From Abyssibius alkaniclasticus (GTDB lineage: Bacteria > Pseudomonadota > Alphaproteobacteria > Rhodobacterales > Rhodobacteraceae): a stretch of 64,000 bases of DNA. A model generated the notes under the pieces. It worked only from the letters and a program-made list of their open reading frames with translations, had not been told where the DNA came from and searched no databases. This document shows, piece by piece, positions 1-8,397 of this stretch. The stretch is from assembly GCF_020447305.1 (NCBI RefSeq), contig NZ_CP095732.1:1582501-1646500 (forward strand). Reading direction: 5' to 3'. A program made the translations under genes and the position numbers. Position 1 is the first letter of the stretch. Every line of letters starts with the position of its first letter.

Positions 1-22
1 TGTATAATCGAGAGGACACAGA

Positions 23-766
23 ATGAAACTCACCAACAAGACAGCAATCATCACGGGTGGCGGCCGCGATATTGGCCGTGCCTGCGCCTTGAAGCTGGCC
101 AAGGAGGGTGCCGCGGTTGCGATCAACTATTTTTCCAGCAGCGAGGGTGCCGATAGCGCGGTTGCGGAAATTCAGGCCGCGGGTGGCAAGGCCTTTGCCT
201 TGCAGGGCGATTTGAATACCCAGGCGGGGGTGGATGCGCTGGTCGGCAAAACCGTGGCCGAATTTGGCGGGATTGATGTGCTTGTGAACAACACGGGCGG
301 GTTGATTGCCCGTAAAACCATTTCCGAAATGTCGCTGGAGCATTGGAATGCCGTGATGGACCTGAACCTGACCAGCACCTTTCTTATGGTCAAGGCCTGC
401 ATTCCGCACCTCAAGCACGGCGCGATTGTGAACCTTGCCAGCCAGGCAGGGCGCGATGGTGGCGGCCCGGGTTCGGTGGCCTATGCCACCTCCAAAGGCG
501 CCGTCATGACAATGACCCGCGGCCTTGCCAAAGAGCTTGGGCCGAATGTGCGGGTGAATGCGCTATGCCCCGGCATGATCGATACCGATTTTCACAATAT
601 CCACACCGCCGATGCCGCGCGGCGCGGCTTTGAGGCATCGGCCCCGGTCAAACGCCAGGGCGTGCCGGAGGATGTTGCCAATCTGGTGCTGTTCTTGGCC
701 TGCGATGACTCTGCCTTCATCACCGGTGCGAATGTCGATATCAACGGCGGTATGGTTTTCAGCTGA
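23..766 (+). CDS. SDR family NAD(P)-dependent oxidoreductase
   Basis: Short-chain dehydrogenase/reductase of 247 residues, the usual length for the family. The cofactor motif TGGGRDIGR is at residues 11-19, an NNTG variant of the structural NNAG motif at 89-92, the catalytic Ser near 140 (NLAS) and the YxxxK pair at Y154/K158. A GAGAGGA ribosome-binding site lies about 7 nt before the ATG. It precedes kdgK, an RraA-like gene and uxuA, so a role as a sugar-acid dehydrogenase (for example fructuronate to mannonate) is a reasonable inference. The sequence alone does not fix the substrate, and FabG-like activity cannot be excluded. Confidence 0.85.
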   Translation: MKLTNKTAIITGGGRDIGRACALKLAKEGAAVAINYFSSSEGADSAVAEIQAAGGKAFALQGDLNTQAGVDALVGKTVAEFGGIDVLVNNTGGLIARKTISEMSLEHWNAVMDLNLTSTFLMVKACIPHLKHGAIVNLASQAGRDGGGPGSVAYATSKGAVMTMTRGLAKELGPNVRVNALCPGMIDTDFHNIHTADAARRGFEASAPVKRQGVPEDVANLVLFLACDDSAFITGANVDINGGMVFS

Positions 767-860
767 AAACGGCGCGGCCCGGGCGGTGCGAAATGCAGAT
801 ACGCGCGCGCCCTGGCCGCAAATCGCACGCAAGGCGATGGGGCAGGCTTTTCGTGACGCG

Positions 861-1172
861 TTACAGGAAATCGTCCCGGCGGGGGGTGAAACAGTCTATC
901 AACCGGCCGGGTTCGAGGCATATGCTGCCATGAACGGCGTTCGGCGGAATGACAAAACTGTCGCCCGGCCCGACTTCGCTGATGACACCATCTATGGAAA
1001 AGCGGAACCTGCCACTTTCGACATAGGTCGATTGAATATGAGGATGGCTATGCAACGCGCCTTCGGCATCTTTTGCGGTAAAGTTGAATGCCACCACCAT
1101 AAGCTGGGCGTGGTCGGCCAAAACCTGGCGCGATACGTTTTCGGCTGTCGCCACAATCGGGAAATCTGCCAT
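861..1172 (-). CDS. Small single-domain cupin protein
   Basis: A 103-residue cupin. The metal-binding cluster HSHPH is at residues 41-45, followed by the glycine-bounded turn GDSFVIPPNAVHG near 70-82 that supplies the second-motif histidine. The start is placed at MADFPIV; the open frame continues far upstream, but that part is antisense to kdgK and the RraA-like gene and shows no family resemblance. It lies opposite to its neighbours inside the hexuronate cluster. Small cupins of this type are often found with uronate genes (KdgF-like proteins linearise unsaturated uronates), but that role is only an inference from position. Confidence 0.75.
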   Translation of the reverse strand: MADFPIVATAENVSRQVLADHAQLMVVAFNFTAKDAEGALHSHPHIQSTYVESGRFRFSIDGVISEVGPGDSFVIPPNAVHGSICLEPGRLIDCFTPRRDDFL

Positions 1173-1235
1173 AGGTCTGTGCTTTTGTCTGCTCCAATGG
1201 GTCCTGTCGGGCAGAATAGGGTGCCAGTCTAGCGA

Positions 1236-2210
1236 ATGGAAGCGGGTTTGAATATGGTGAAGCAGAAAGCCTTGATGACAGGTCTGCCAGCAGGCAGGCT
1301 GCGCATTGTGTCGATTGGCGAATGCATGGTCGAGCTTGCCCCGGCGGCGACCCCCGGGCAGTTGAAGCAGGCCTTTGCAGGGGATACGTTCAACACGATC
1401 TACTATACCAAATTGCTGCGCCCGGACTGGCACGCGCGTTATCTCAGCCGTGTCGGGGCCGACCAGATTTCGGCGGATATGCTTGCGCAGATGGCGGCGC
1501 ATGGGCTTGATGTTTCGCATATCCGCAAAAGCGAAACGCGCACGGTGGGGCTTTACCTGATATCGCTTGCCAATGGCGAACGCAGTTTCGCCTATTGGCG
1601 CGGCCAGTCGGCTGCGCGGCAACTGGCCGAAGACCCGCAGCTGGTTGCCGCCGCCATTGCCGATGCCGATATCGTTTTCTTTTCCGGGATCACAATGGCG
1701 ATTCTGGAGCCTGATACCCGCGCCGGCTTTCTTGATGCCATTGCCAGGGCGCGCAAAGCAGGCAAAACCATTGCGTTCGACCCGAACATGCGCCCGCGCC
1801 TGTGGCGCGATGCCGATGAGATGCGCGAAACGATCATGCGCGCTGCGGCTGCAAGCGACATCGTGCTGCCTTCGTTTGACGAGGAATCGGCGCAGTTTGG
1901 CGATATCGGCCCGTCGGCAACCATTGCCCGATACCAGGCGGTCGGGGCGGCTTCGGTTGTTGTGAAGAACGGGCCGGGCGCGGTGTGCTATGCGCATTGC
2001 GGCCAGTCGGGAGAGGTGCAGCCAGACCCTGTCGGCCAGTTGGTCGATTCCACCAGCGCGGGCGACAGTTTCAATGCCGGGCTGTTTGCGGGGCTGGCGC
2101 AGTTTGGCCGCATCGAACCCGCAATTGAATTGGCATCGGGCGTGGCACGCCAGGTGATCGGCCAGCGTGGCGCGCTCGTGCCGCTGGATCTGGACGCGCT
2201 GCAACGATAA
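1236..2210 (+). CDS. kdgK: 2-dehydro-3-deoxygluconokinase (PfkB family)
   Basis: Ribokinase/PfkB-family sugar kinase of 324 residues. It would phosphorylate 2-keto-3-deoxygluconate to KDPG in the lower hexuronate pathway. The N-terminal signature SIGECMVELAP is near residues 26-36, and the C-terminal ATP/anion-hole signature DSTSAGDSFNAG near 270-281 contains the catalytic Asp. The Gly-Asp-Thr-Phe-Asn element (GDTFNTIYY) early in the protein is typical of KDG kinases. Alternative ATG starts exist at 1254 and 1275, and no strong Shine-Dalgarno decides between them. The following RraA-like gene starts 12 nt after the stop, so they share an operon. Confidence 0.88.
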   Translation: MEAGLNMVKQKALMTGLPAGRLRIVSIGECMVELAPAATPGQLKQAFAGDTFNTIYYTKLLRPDWHARYLSRVGADQISADMLAQMAAHGLDVSHIRKSETRTVGLYLISLANGERSFAYWRGQSAARQLAEDPQLVAAAIADADIVFFSGITMAILEPDTRAGFLDAIARARKAGKTIAFDPNMRPRLWRDADEMRETIMRAAAASDIVLPSFDEESAQFGDIGPSATIARYQAVGAASVVVKNGPGAVCYAHCGQSGEVQPDPVGQLVDSTSAGDSFNAGLFAGLAQFGRIEPAIELASGVARQVIGQRGALVPLDLDALQR

Positions 2211-2222
2211 AGGACCTGGACA

Positions 2223-2963
2223 ATGGCGAACCCGAAACCGGCATCTGAAACCCCCGTAGCGCCCGAAACGCTTGCGCAGTTGCAACAGGTCAGCACGGCG
2301 ACAATCGCCACCCTGCTTTACAAAAAGGGCTATAAGAACTGCTATGTTCAGGGGGTTGTGCCATTGGGGCAGAACCAGCCCCGCATGGTGGGCCCGGCCT
2401 TTACGCTGCGCTATATCGCAGCGCGCGAGGATACAGACCCGATCGAGGCGTTTCGCGAACCCGACCATCCGCAGCGTGTTGCCATAGAAACCTGCCCGAA
2501 AGGCCATGTTCTGGTGATGGATTGCCGGCAGGATGCCAGCGCCGCCTCGGCCGGCTCGATTTTGCTGACACGGCTGCAAATTCGCGGCGGTGCCGGTGTT
2601 GTCAGCGATGGCGGCATTCGCGATGCGGCCGGGGCGGGCGCGCTTGCCATGCCGGTTTTCGCGGCCAAAGCCTCGGCCCCGACCAACCTGACCAAACATC
2701 ATGCGGTGGATATGGATGTGCCGGTCTCCTGTGGCGGCGTTGCCGTTTATCCGGGCGACATTGTCGTGGGCGACGCCGATGGCGTGATGATCGTGCCGCG
2801 CCATCTGGCCGATGCGCTCGCCGCCGAGGCGGGGCCAATGGAACTGTTCGAGGAATTCGTGCTTGGCGAGGTGCTGCGCGGGGTGGCGATCATCGGGCTT
2901 TATCCGCCAACCGACCCCGACACGCTTGTGCGTTTTGAAACATGGAAGGAGGCCCGCAAATGA
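2223..2963 (+). CDS. RraA-family protein, probable class II pyruvate-type aldolase
   Basis: A 246-residue RraA/HMG-CHA aldolase family protein. The family core is visible: GAGVVSDGGIRDAAG around residues 121-135 carries the Arg-Asp pair used by 4-hydroxy-4-methyl-2-oxoglutarate aldolases, and PGDIVVGDADGVMIVP near 178-193 is the family C-terminal signature. E. coli RraA (an RNase E inhibitor) belongs to the same fold family but lacks the aldolase motif. The gene sits between kdgK and uxuA and overlaps uxuA by ATGA, so a metabolic role is far more likely than RNase regulation. It may cleave KDPG or a related 2-keto acid; this is inference. Confidence 0.8.
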   Translation: MANPKPASETPVAPETLAQLQQVSTATIATLLYKKGYKNCYVQGVVPLGQNQPRMVGPAFTLRYIAAREDTDPIEAFREPDHPQRVAIETCPKGHVLVMDCRQDASAASAGSILLTRLQIRGGAGVVSDGGIRDAAGAGALAMPVFAAKASAPTNLTKHHAVDMDVPVSCGGVAVYPGDIVVGDADGVMIVPRHLADALAAEAGPMELFEEFVLGEVLRGVAIIGLYPPTDPDTLVRFETWKEARK

Positions 2964-4108
2964 AGGAAACATGGCGCTGGTTTGGCCCGCTGGATGCGCT
3001 TGGGCTAGATGAGGTGGCACAGACCGGGGCCGCCGGAATTGTCAACGCCCTGCACGAGGTGCCCTATGGCGAGGTCTGGCAAAGCGCCGACATTGCCGCG
3101 CGCCGCCATCTGATCGAATCCGCCGGGTTTGACTGGGATGTGGTCGAAAGCCTGCCCATACACGAGGCCATCAAACGCGGCGATGCGCCATTGGAGCCGC
3201 TCTTTGCCAATTACCGGCAGTCTATGGCGAATCTGGCGGAGAACGGCATCAGAACGATCTGCTACAATTTCATGCCGCTGCTCGACTGGACGCGCACCGA
3301 TCTGGCATCGCCCCTGCCGCGTGGCGGCACCTGTCTGCGCTTCTCGGCACCCAAAATGGCGGCGTTCGAGCTTTACATGGTCGGGCGCAGGGGGGCCGAG
3401 GCCGATTACAGCGACGCGGTTCTTGCCGCCGCTCGGGCGTGGTTTGCCCAGGCAAGTTCCGATGATCAGGCAGAGCTGCTCAAGTCGATCATGTCAGGGC
3501 TGCCCGGTGCCTATGACCGCTACAGCCTTGAAACACTGCGCCGCGCGCTTGACGCCTATCAGGGCCTGAGCCGTGACGATCTGCGCGCCAATTACAAGCG
3601 TTTCCTGCAAGAAATCATTCCCACCGCGCAGGAACTCGGGCTCAGTTTTTGTGTTCATCCCGATGATCCGCCGCGCGATATTCTCGGGCTGCCGCGCATC
3701 GTTTCCAGTGCCGATGATATCGGCTGGGTGCTGGATGCCGTGGACGCACCGGAAAACGGGCTGACCTTCTGCACCGGCTCGCTGGGGGCCAACCCGTTGA
3801 ATGATTTGCCGGAAATGGTGCAAAAATTCGGCGCGCGCATCCACTTTGCCCATTTGCGCAATGTGGTCAAAGACCCTGACGGTTCGTTTGAAGAGGGCAC
3901 GCATTTGGGGGGCGACAGCGATATGGTCGCCATTCTGCGCGCGCTGCTCGCAGCGGAATCGGCGCGCGGCATCTCGCTGCCCTTCCGGCCCGATCATGGG
4001 CATGACCTGCTCGATGACTCTGGCCGCAAAACGCATCCCGGCTATCCGCTCATCGGGCGATTGCGCGGCCTGGCCGAGCTTCGGGGGGTGATTGCCGCGC
4101 TGGCATAG
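2960..4108 (+). CDS. uxuA: Mannonate dehydratase
   Basis: UxuA-type mannonate dehydratase of 382 residues (E. coli UxuA has 394). It dehydrates D-mannonate to 2-keto-3-deoxygluconate, the substrate of the upstream kinase. The N-terminus MKETWRWFGPLDALGLDEVAQ, the segment ENGIRTICYNFMPLLDWTRTDL, the FCVHPDDPP motif and the metal-site region FAHLRNV are characteristic. The start at 2960 is chosen because AAGGAGG at 2946-2952 is ideally spaced and the ATG overlaps the preceding stop (ATGA). A longer frame from 2942 would bury that ribosome-binding site. Confidence 0.93.
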   Translation: MKETWRWFGPLDALGLDEVAQTGAAGIVNALHEVPYGEVWQSADIAARRHLIESAGFDWDVVESLPIHEAIKRGDAPLEPLFANYRQSMANLAENGIRTICYNFMPLLDWTRTDLASPLPRGGTCLRFSAPKMAAFELYMVGRRGAEADYSDAVLAAARAWFAQASSDDQAELLKSIMSGLPGAYDRYSLETLRRALDAYQGLSRDDLRANYKRFLQEIIPTAQELGLSFCVHPDDPPRDILGLPRIVSSADDIGWVLDAVDAPENGLTFCTGSLGANPLNDLPEMVQKFGARIHFAHLRNVVKDPDGSFEEGTHLGGDSDMVAILRALLAAESARGISLPFRPDHGHDLLDDSGRKTHPGYPLIGRLRGLAELRGVIAALA

Positions 4109-4180
4109 TTGCAGCAGATCGGGGTTGCAGCAGATCGGGCGCATGACCCCGGCGCGTTGGTCGGATCGTGTTGAATAAAA

Positions 4181-4196
4181 TTCTAGTATACTAGAA
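4181..4196. promoter_or_regulatory. Perfect 16-bp palindrome, candidate GntR/UxuR-type operator
   Basis: TTCTAGTATACTAGAA is a perfect inverted repeat in the 232-nt gap between uxuA and dctP, about 150 nt before the dctP start. The GTATAC core matches the centre of the known E. coli UxuR/ExuR operators (GGTATACC core), and the neighbouring genes are hexuronate genes. The local AT-richness stands out from the GC-rich surroundings. The regulator itself is not in the window. The rest of the gap shows nothing else that I can name. Confidence 0.55.
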
Positions 4197-4340
4197 TACA
4201 ACGTGTTAAGAAATTCAGATCAGAGTGATTCTGCTAGGCGATTTGCGCCTCCGCCTTTGGGATGGAGCATTGGGTGCAAAGCGTCAACTTTCGCAGCATG
4301 GGCACGCTCATGCATATCAACTCGTTCCAGGGAGGAACGA

Positions 4341-5336
4341 ATGACAATACAACAGTCCACACGAGCCCTTTTCACGGGTGCCGCGCTTTTCGGTGCGCTT
4401 GCCGCATCTGGTGCCGGCGCGCAGGAAGTTACCCTTCGCGGCGCAAGCATGTTCGACGAAGCCCACGCGTTCACACGCACAATGGTGCGCTTTGCAGAGC
4501 TTGTTGAAGAAAAATATGACGGCGATGTCACCTTCGATTTGCGCCTGAACGGCGAATTGGGTGTCGAGGCCGATTATGTAACCTTCCTGCAGCAGGGCGT
4601 TGCCATTGATTATACGATCATGGCGCCCTCGAACATGGCCACCTTCGCCCCGGCAATTCCGCTGATGGACATGCCCTTCCTGTTCCGCGATCTGGCCCAT
4701 TGGGAAGCCGTGCTGTCGAGCGACGTTCTGGCACCGCTCGAGGCTGAATTGCTTGAAAAAGCCGATATCATGATCATCGGCTATACGGGCGGCGGTGTGC
4801 GCAACATCCTGTCGAGCCAGCCGATCCGGAATATCGACGAGCTTGCGGGCTTCCGTATGCGCGTTATGGGTGCGCCGATTCAGGCGCAAATCTTCTCGGC
4901 GCTGAACGCGGCCCCGTCTGCGATTGCCTATAACGAGGTGTATAACGCCATTCAGACCGGGGTGATCTCCGGCTTTGAAAACGAGGCTGCCAGCATCCAG
5001 AACCTGAAGTTCTACGAGGTTGCACCCTATGTGACCCTGACCCAGCACACCATTACCGTGCGCCCGATCGTGATGAGCGGAAAAACCTTCCGCAGCCTGC
5101 CCGAAGACCTTCAGGCCGCAATTCTGGAAGCCGGTGCCGAAGCCGGTGCGTACGGGCGTGCGCTTGAATCCAGCGAAGATGGCATCAAACTGCAAGAAAT
5201 GGTCGATGCCGGCCAGATCACCTTGTTCGAGTTTGAGAACCGTGATGCCTTGCTTGACATGGTCACTCCGGTGCAGGATGCGTTTGCCGCCGATCTTGGT
5301 GCAACCGCGCTGCTGGAAGCGATTCGCGCAAAATAA
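4341..5336 (+). CDS. dctP: TRAP transporter substrate-binding protein (DctP family)
   Basis: Periplasmic binding subunit of a TRAP transporter, 331 residues. A signal peptide (about residues 1-27, ending in ASGAGAQ) precedes the mature domain. The segment VRNILSSQPIRNIDELAGFRMRV, carrying the family Arg that pairs with the substrate carboxylate, is typical of DctP proteins. The start at 4341 is chosen because GGAGG at 4331-4335 lies directly before it and the signal peptide begins there. Context (uxuA, kdgK) suggests the ligand is a hexuronate or related sugar acid. Confidence 0.92.
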   Translation: MTIQQSTRALFTGAALFGALAASGAGAQEVTLRGASMFDEAHAFTRTMVRFAELVEEKYDGDVTFDLRLNGELGVEADYVTFLQQGVAIDYTIMAPSNMATFAPAIPLMDMPFLFRDLAHWEAVLSSDVLAPLEAELLEKADIMIIGYTGGGVRNILSSQPIRNIDELAGFRMRVMGAPIQAQIFSALNAAPSAIAYNEVYNAIQTGVISGFENEAASIQNLKFYEVAPYVTLTQHTITVRPIVMSGKTFRSLPEDLQAAILEAGAEAGAYGRALESSEDGIKLQEMVDAGQITLFEFENRDALLDMVTPVQDAFAADLGATALLEAIRAK

Positions 5337-5355
5337 GCACGAACCATGACGCAGC

Positions 5356-5386
5356 GCACAGCCCGGGCCTGACGTTCGGGCTGTGC
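5356..5386 (+). other. Stem-loop between binding-protein and permease genes
   Basis: Perfect 10-bp arms (GCACAGCCCG and its complement) around an 11-nt loop, 20 nt after the dctP stop and 40 nt before dctQ. No T-run follows, so it is more likely an mRNA 3'-end stabiliser or partial attenuator that gives more DctP than DctQM than a full terminator. Confidence 0.6.
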
Positions 5387-5425
5387 GACGACGCGCAGAG
5401 CTACAAGCAATTCAATGGGGGGCTC

Positions 5426-5917
5426 ATGGGCCGTATACTTGAAGCTTTCTGTCAGAGCTTGCGGATTGTGCTTGGCATTCTCGTCGCATCCCTGGCCATT
5501 CCCGTAAGTATGCAGGTTATCGCCCGCTATACCGGCGTGATCCCGGTCTATTTATGGACAGAGGAACTGGCGACATTCATCTTTGTCTGGGTGGTCATGA
5601 TCGGCTCGATGGTCGCGGTCTGGGAGGGCACACATTTTGATGTGCGCGTCATTCCGGATGCGCAGCGCCCGCTGCTGGTCTTTTTGCAACAGGGTCTGGT
5701 CTTGCTGCTGATTGGCGTCTTTGCGTTGCTCTTTGCCTGGTATGGCATTGAATACGCGCAGTTCGGTGCGCTTCAAAAATCGGTCATGCTTCAGGCCAAC
5801 AAGATTTACACCTTCATTTCGGTGCCCTTGGCCGGCGCGGTCTGGGCGATCTTTGCGTTCTACCGCCTGGCCGAGGCATTCGGCACTTACCGCGCAGCCC
5901 GAAAGGCGAATTCATGA
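5426..5917 (+). CDS. dctQ: TRAP transporter small permease (DctQ family)
   Basis: Small membrane subunit of the TRAP transporter, 163 residues with four predicted membrane segments (about 12-32, 48-66, 88-109 and 129-150). The stretch TEELATFIFVWVVMIGSMVA is the classic DctQ signature. A purine-rich ribosome-binding site (GGGGGG) precedes the ATG by about 6 nt. Its stop overlaps the dctM start by ATGA, giving translational coupling of the two membrane subunits. Confidence 0.92.
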   Translation: MGRILEAFCQSLRIVLGILVASLAIPVSMQVIARYTGVIPVYLWTEELATFIFVWVVMIGSMVAVWEGTHFDVRVIPDAQRPLLVFLQQGLVLLLIGVFALLFAWYGIEYAQFGALQKSVMLQANKIYTFISVPLAGAVWAIFAFYRLAEAFGTYRAARKANS

Positions 5918-7224
5918 TCGTTTCAACAGGTCTTGCCTGCGCCATTCTGGTTGGCGGGTTTTTGTTTCTGGTGCTGATCCGCGTGCCGGTGGCCTTTGCA
6001 CTTGGCATTGCGACAATTCCGGTTGTTCTGCTCGATATCCGCCTGACACCCTTCATCGTGCTGGACCGGATGTTCCAATCCTACAACTCTTTCATCCTGC
6101 TGGCCGTGCCCTTCTTTCTGCTGGCGGCCAATCTGATGAATTCCGGCAAGATCACCGACAGGCTGATCGAGCTTGCGCGTGTTCTGACCGGCTGGATGCC
6201 CGGCGGGCTTGGCCATGTGAATGTGGCGGTTTCCATGCTGTTTGCAGGCATTTCCGGCTCGTCCACCGCCGATGCCGCCGGCTGCGGCAAAATCCTGATC
6301 CCGGCCATGATACGCGAAGGCTATGACCGGCGGTTTGCCATTGCCATTACCGCCTGCTCGTCGGTCATGGGGGTCATCATTCCGCCCAGCATTCTTATGG
6401 TTGTCTGGGGCGGGGTGATGCAGGTCTCGGTGGGGGCGCTGTTTCTTGCGGGGGCCATTCCCGGCCTGCTGATCGGGCTGAGCCTGATGGCCACGGTCTA
6501 TGGCTATGCAAAGGTCTATGACTATCCAACCGCCGGCCGCCCGAGCTTTGCCGAATTCTGGCACGCCCTGCGCGGTTCGATTCTTGCGCTGCTTACGCCG
6601 GTTCTGGTGATTGGCGGTATCGTCGGCGGTATCGTCACGCCAACCGAAAGCGCCATCATCGCGGCCTTCTATGCGCTGATCCTGGGCATGTTTGTCTATC
6701 GCACGGTGTCGCTGCGCGATCTTGGGCATGTCTTTTACGATACCGGGCGCTTCGCCTCGATCTCGCTTTTTGCGATTGGCACCGCCTCGGCCTTTGGCTG
6801 GATGCTGGCCTTTTTCAACGTCCCGCGGCTGATCGTCGATTTCATGACATCAATGGAGTTTGGCACCTTCGGCACGGCCATCGTGATCGCGGCGCTGTTT
6901 CTGTTCTTCGGTCTGTTCATCGACGCGATCCCGACAATCATCATCCTTGGCACGGTGCTTTTGCCGGTGGCGACGGCGGCTGATATTCATCCGGTGGTCT
7001 TTGCAATCATCGGTATCGTTTCGCTGGCCTTCGGGCTGGTCACGCCACCCTACGGGCTTTGTTTGCTGATATCGGCGTCAATAGGCGGCATGAATGTCGT
7101 GCAGGTGATGCGCGATGTGGTGATCATCCTGATCCCCATGCTGCTTATCCTGTTTTTGATCATCCTGTTCCCGGAACTGGCGCTTTGGCTGCCCAAAATG
7201 CTGATGCCAACCACATTCCGCTAG
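5914..7224 (+). CDS. dctM: TRAP transporter large permease (DctM family)
   Basis: Large membrane subunit of the TRAP transporter, 436 residues with about 12 hydrophobic segments, the normal length. Family hallmarks include VPFFLLAANLMNSGKITDRLI, the GISGSSTADAAG loop near residues 110-121 and GVIIPPSILMVVWG near 152-165. It completes a dctPQM operon. It is the last gene on this strand; a short gap separates it from the oppositely oriented sigma-factor operon. Confidence 0.95.
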   Translation: MIVSTGLACAILVGGFLFLVLIRVPVAFALGIATIPVVLLDIRLTPFIVLDRMFQSYNSFILLAVPFFLLAANLMNSGKITDRLIELARVLTGWMPGGLGHVNVAVSMLFAGISGSSTADAAGCGKILIPAMIREGYDRRFAIAITACSSVMGVIIPPSILMVVWGGVMQVSVGALFLAGAIPGLLIGLSLMATVYGYAKVYDYPTAGRPSFAEFWHALRGSILALLTPVLVIGGIVGGIVTPTESAIIAAFYALILGMFVYRTVSLRDLGHVFYDTGRFASISLFAIGTASAFGWMLAFFNVPRLIVDFMTSMEFGTFGTAIVIAALFLFFGLFIDAIPTIIILGTVLLPVATAADIHPVVFAIIGIVSLAFGLVTPPYGLCLLISASIGGMNVVQVMRDVVIILIPMLLILFLIILFPELALWLPKMLMPTTFR

Positions 7225-7251
7225 GCGGCAAATGGCGCTGTGTCCCCGGCC

Positions 7252-7758
7252 CTAGATCAACGCATCATGGGCCCATTGCAAAAGCGCCTGTCGCTGGCGG
7301 GGGCGGCAGAAAATGTCGCCGGGAAAGCAATTGGCGCGGATCTGGCCTGCATGGCGGGCAAAGCCGCGCCAGCGGGCGATCTGGATCTTGTCGATATCGG
7401 CGATGCGCCGGCCGGCATAATAGCGGCAATACCATTGGAACCAGCCGCGCGGGTCGGGGCCGTAAATCCAGCCCTTTTGCCGCCAAACCTGCAAGGGCTG
7501 GCGGCTCTTGACGCCGAAATAGTTGAGCGTGGCATCGGGTTTTTCGCTGAGTCTGGCGCGTTCGAACCATTCGGGCGGAAATTCGGCGCGGCAATCATTC
7601 ATGTAGCGCCCCTCGAACACGCCCATTTCCAGCATTTGCTGCGGCGTGTAACGGGGGGTGAAGCCCGCGTCAAAACCGGCACCCATCGGGGCGACGCGCA
7701 GATAGCGATAGTCGCTTTGCATTTTGTCATTCACGCGGGTTTCGCTGAGCTTGTGCAT
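7252..7758 (-). CDS. Conserved hypothetical protein downstream of chrR
   Basis: A 168-residue protein rich in Trp, Tyr and Arg, with the conspicuous stretch GWIYGPDPRGWFQWYCRYYAGRR near residues 95-118. There is no signal peptide or membrane segment. I do not recognise a named family. It starts 2 nt after the chrR stop, so it is the third gene of the rpoE-chrR transcription unit and is probably induced with it. The upstream regulator pair suggests a role in the oxidative (singlet-oxygen) response, which is inference only. Confidence 0.72.
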   Translation of the reverse strand: MHKLSETRVNDKMQSDYRYLRVAPMGAGFDAGFTPRYTPQQMLEMGVFEGRYMNDCRAEFPPEWFERARLSEKPDATLNYFGVKSRQPLQVWRQKGWIYGPDPRGWFQWYCRYYAGRRIADIDKIQIARWRGFARHAGQIRANCFPGDIFCRPRQRQALLQWAHDALI

Positions 7759-7760
7759 GG

Positions 7761-8396
7761 CTAGATGCGGAAGATCGGCTGCAACAGGCGCGGGATGAGC
7801 GATGAAAACCGCAAGGGCGCATCGGTGGCGGCAAGGCAGATGCAGGGCGCGCCCTCATCGGCAATCGGCTGATGGTCAAGGTCGTCATTGGCCACCTCCA
7901 GATCGCCCACACCAAAGCGGCCGGTGGAATCGCTGAAGCTGCCTTGCAGCACCAGCGTCAGTTCCAGCCCGTTATGGCTGTGTTCGGGCACGGCCTGGCC
8001 GGGGGCGATATAAAGCAGCCGCGACGAGCCCTGGCGGTTGGCCGAAAGAATGCACTGCCGGTTGCCCATGCCCAGCGAGCGCCAGCGCGGCGGCTGGCCG
8101 TTCAGCGCCTGCATGATCGGGCCGGGGAAAATGCCCGAGGGGCGGAAGGCGGGCTCGGGCTTGCGCGGGGCGTCGAGCATGGCGAGCAAGGCTTCGCGCC
8201 TGCCTGCACTCATCGCCGCTGGCCCACCGCCTTCAAGCACGGCACCGCCCGCGGCCTGATGCGCCTCGTAAGCCGCGCGGCAGTCCAGACACAGCGAAAT
8301 ATGCGCGGCAACCGCCAGCGCATAGGGGTGGCCAAGGTTGCCGCTGGCATAGGCGGCGAGCAGGGCGTCGGGGGCGTGGTGGGAAATGGCACTCAT
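7761..8396 (-). CDS. chrR: Zinc-binding anti-sigma factor ChrR
   Basis: ChrR-family anti-sigma factor of 211 residues. The N-terminal zinc anti-sigma domain has H6/H7 plus HISLCLDC, giving the HxxxCxxC set H32, C36, C39 seen in Rhodobacter ChrR. The C-terminal cupin domain carries HSHNGLE (H138, H140, E144) and H174, the second metal site, and C184/C186 parallel the redox-relevant cysteines of that domain. It binds and inhibits the ECF sigma factor until singlet oxygen or organic peroxide triggers its loss. It starts 1 nt after the rpoE stop. Confidence 0.93.
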   Translation of the reverse strand: MSAISHHAPDALLAAYASGNLGHPYALAVAAHISLCLDCRAAYEAHQAAGGAVLEGGGPAAMSAGRREALLAMLDAPRKPEPAFRPSGIFPGPIMQALNGQPPRWRSLGMGNRQCILSANRQGSSRLLYIAPGQAVPEHSHNGLELTLVLQGSFSDSTGRFGVGDLEVANDDLDHQPIADEGAPCICLAATDAPLRFSSLIPRLLQPIFRI

Positions 8397-8397
8397 A

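Noticed and set aside
861-3020. Very long minus-strand open frame (719 codons)
   Set aside because: Only its last 103 codons encode a recognisable cupin; the rest is antisense to kdgK and the RraA-like gene and reflects GC-rich codon bias.
5431-5442. Second GTATAC near the dctQ start as another UxuR-type site
   Set aside because: Flanks are not complementary and it lies in coding sequence; probably chance.
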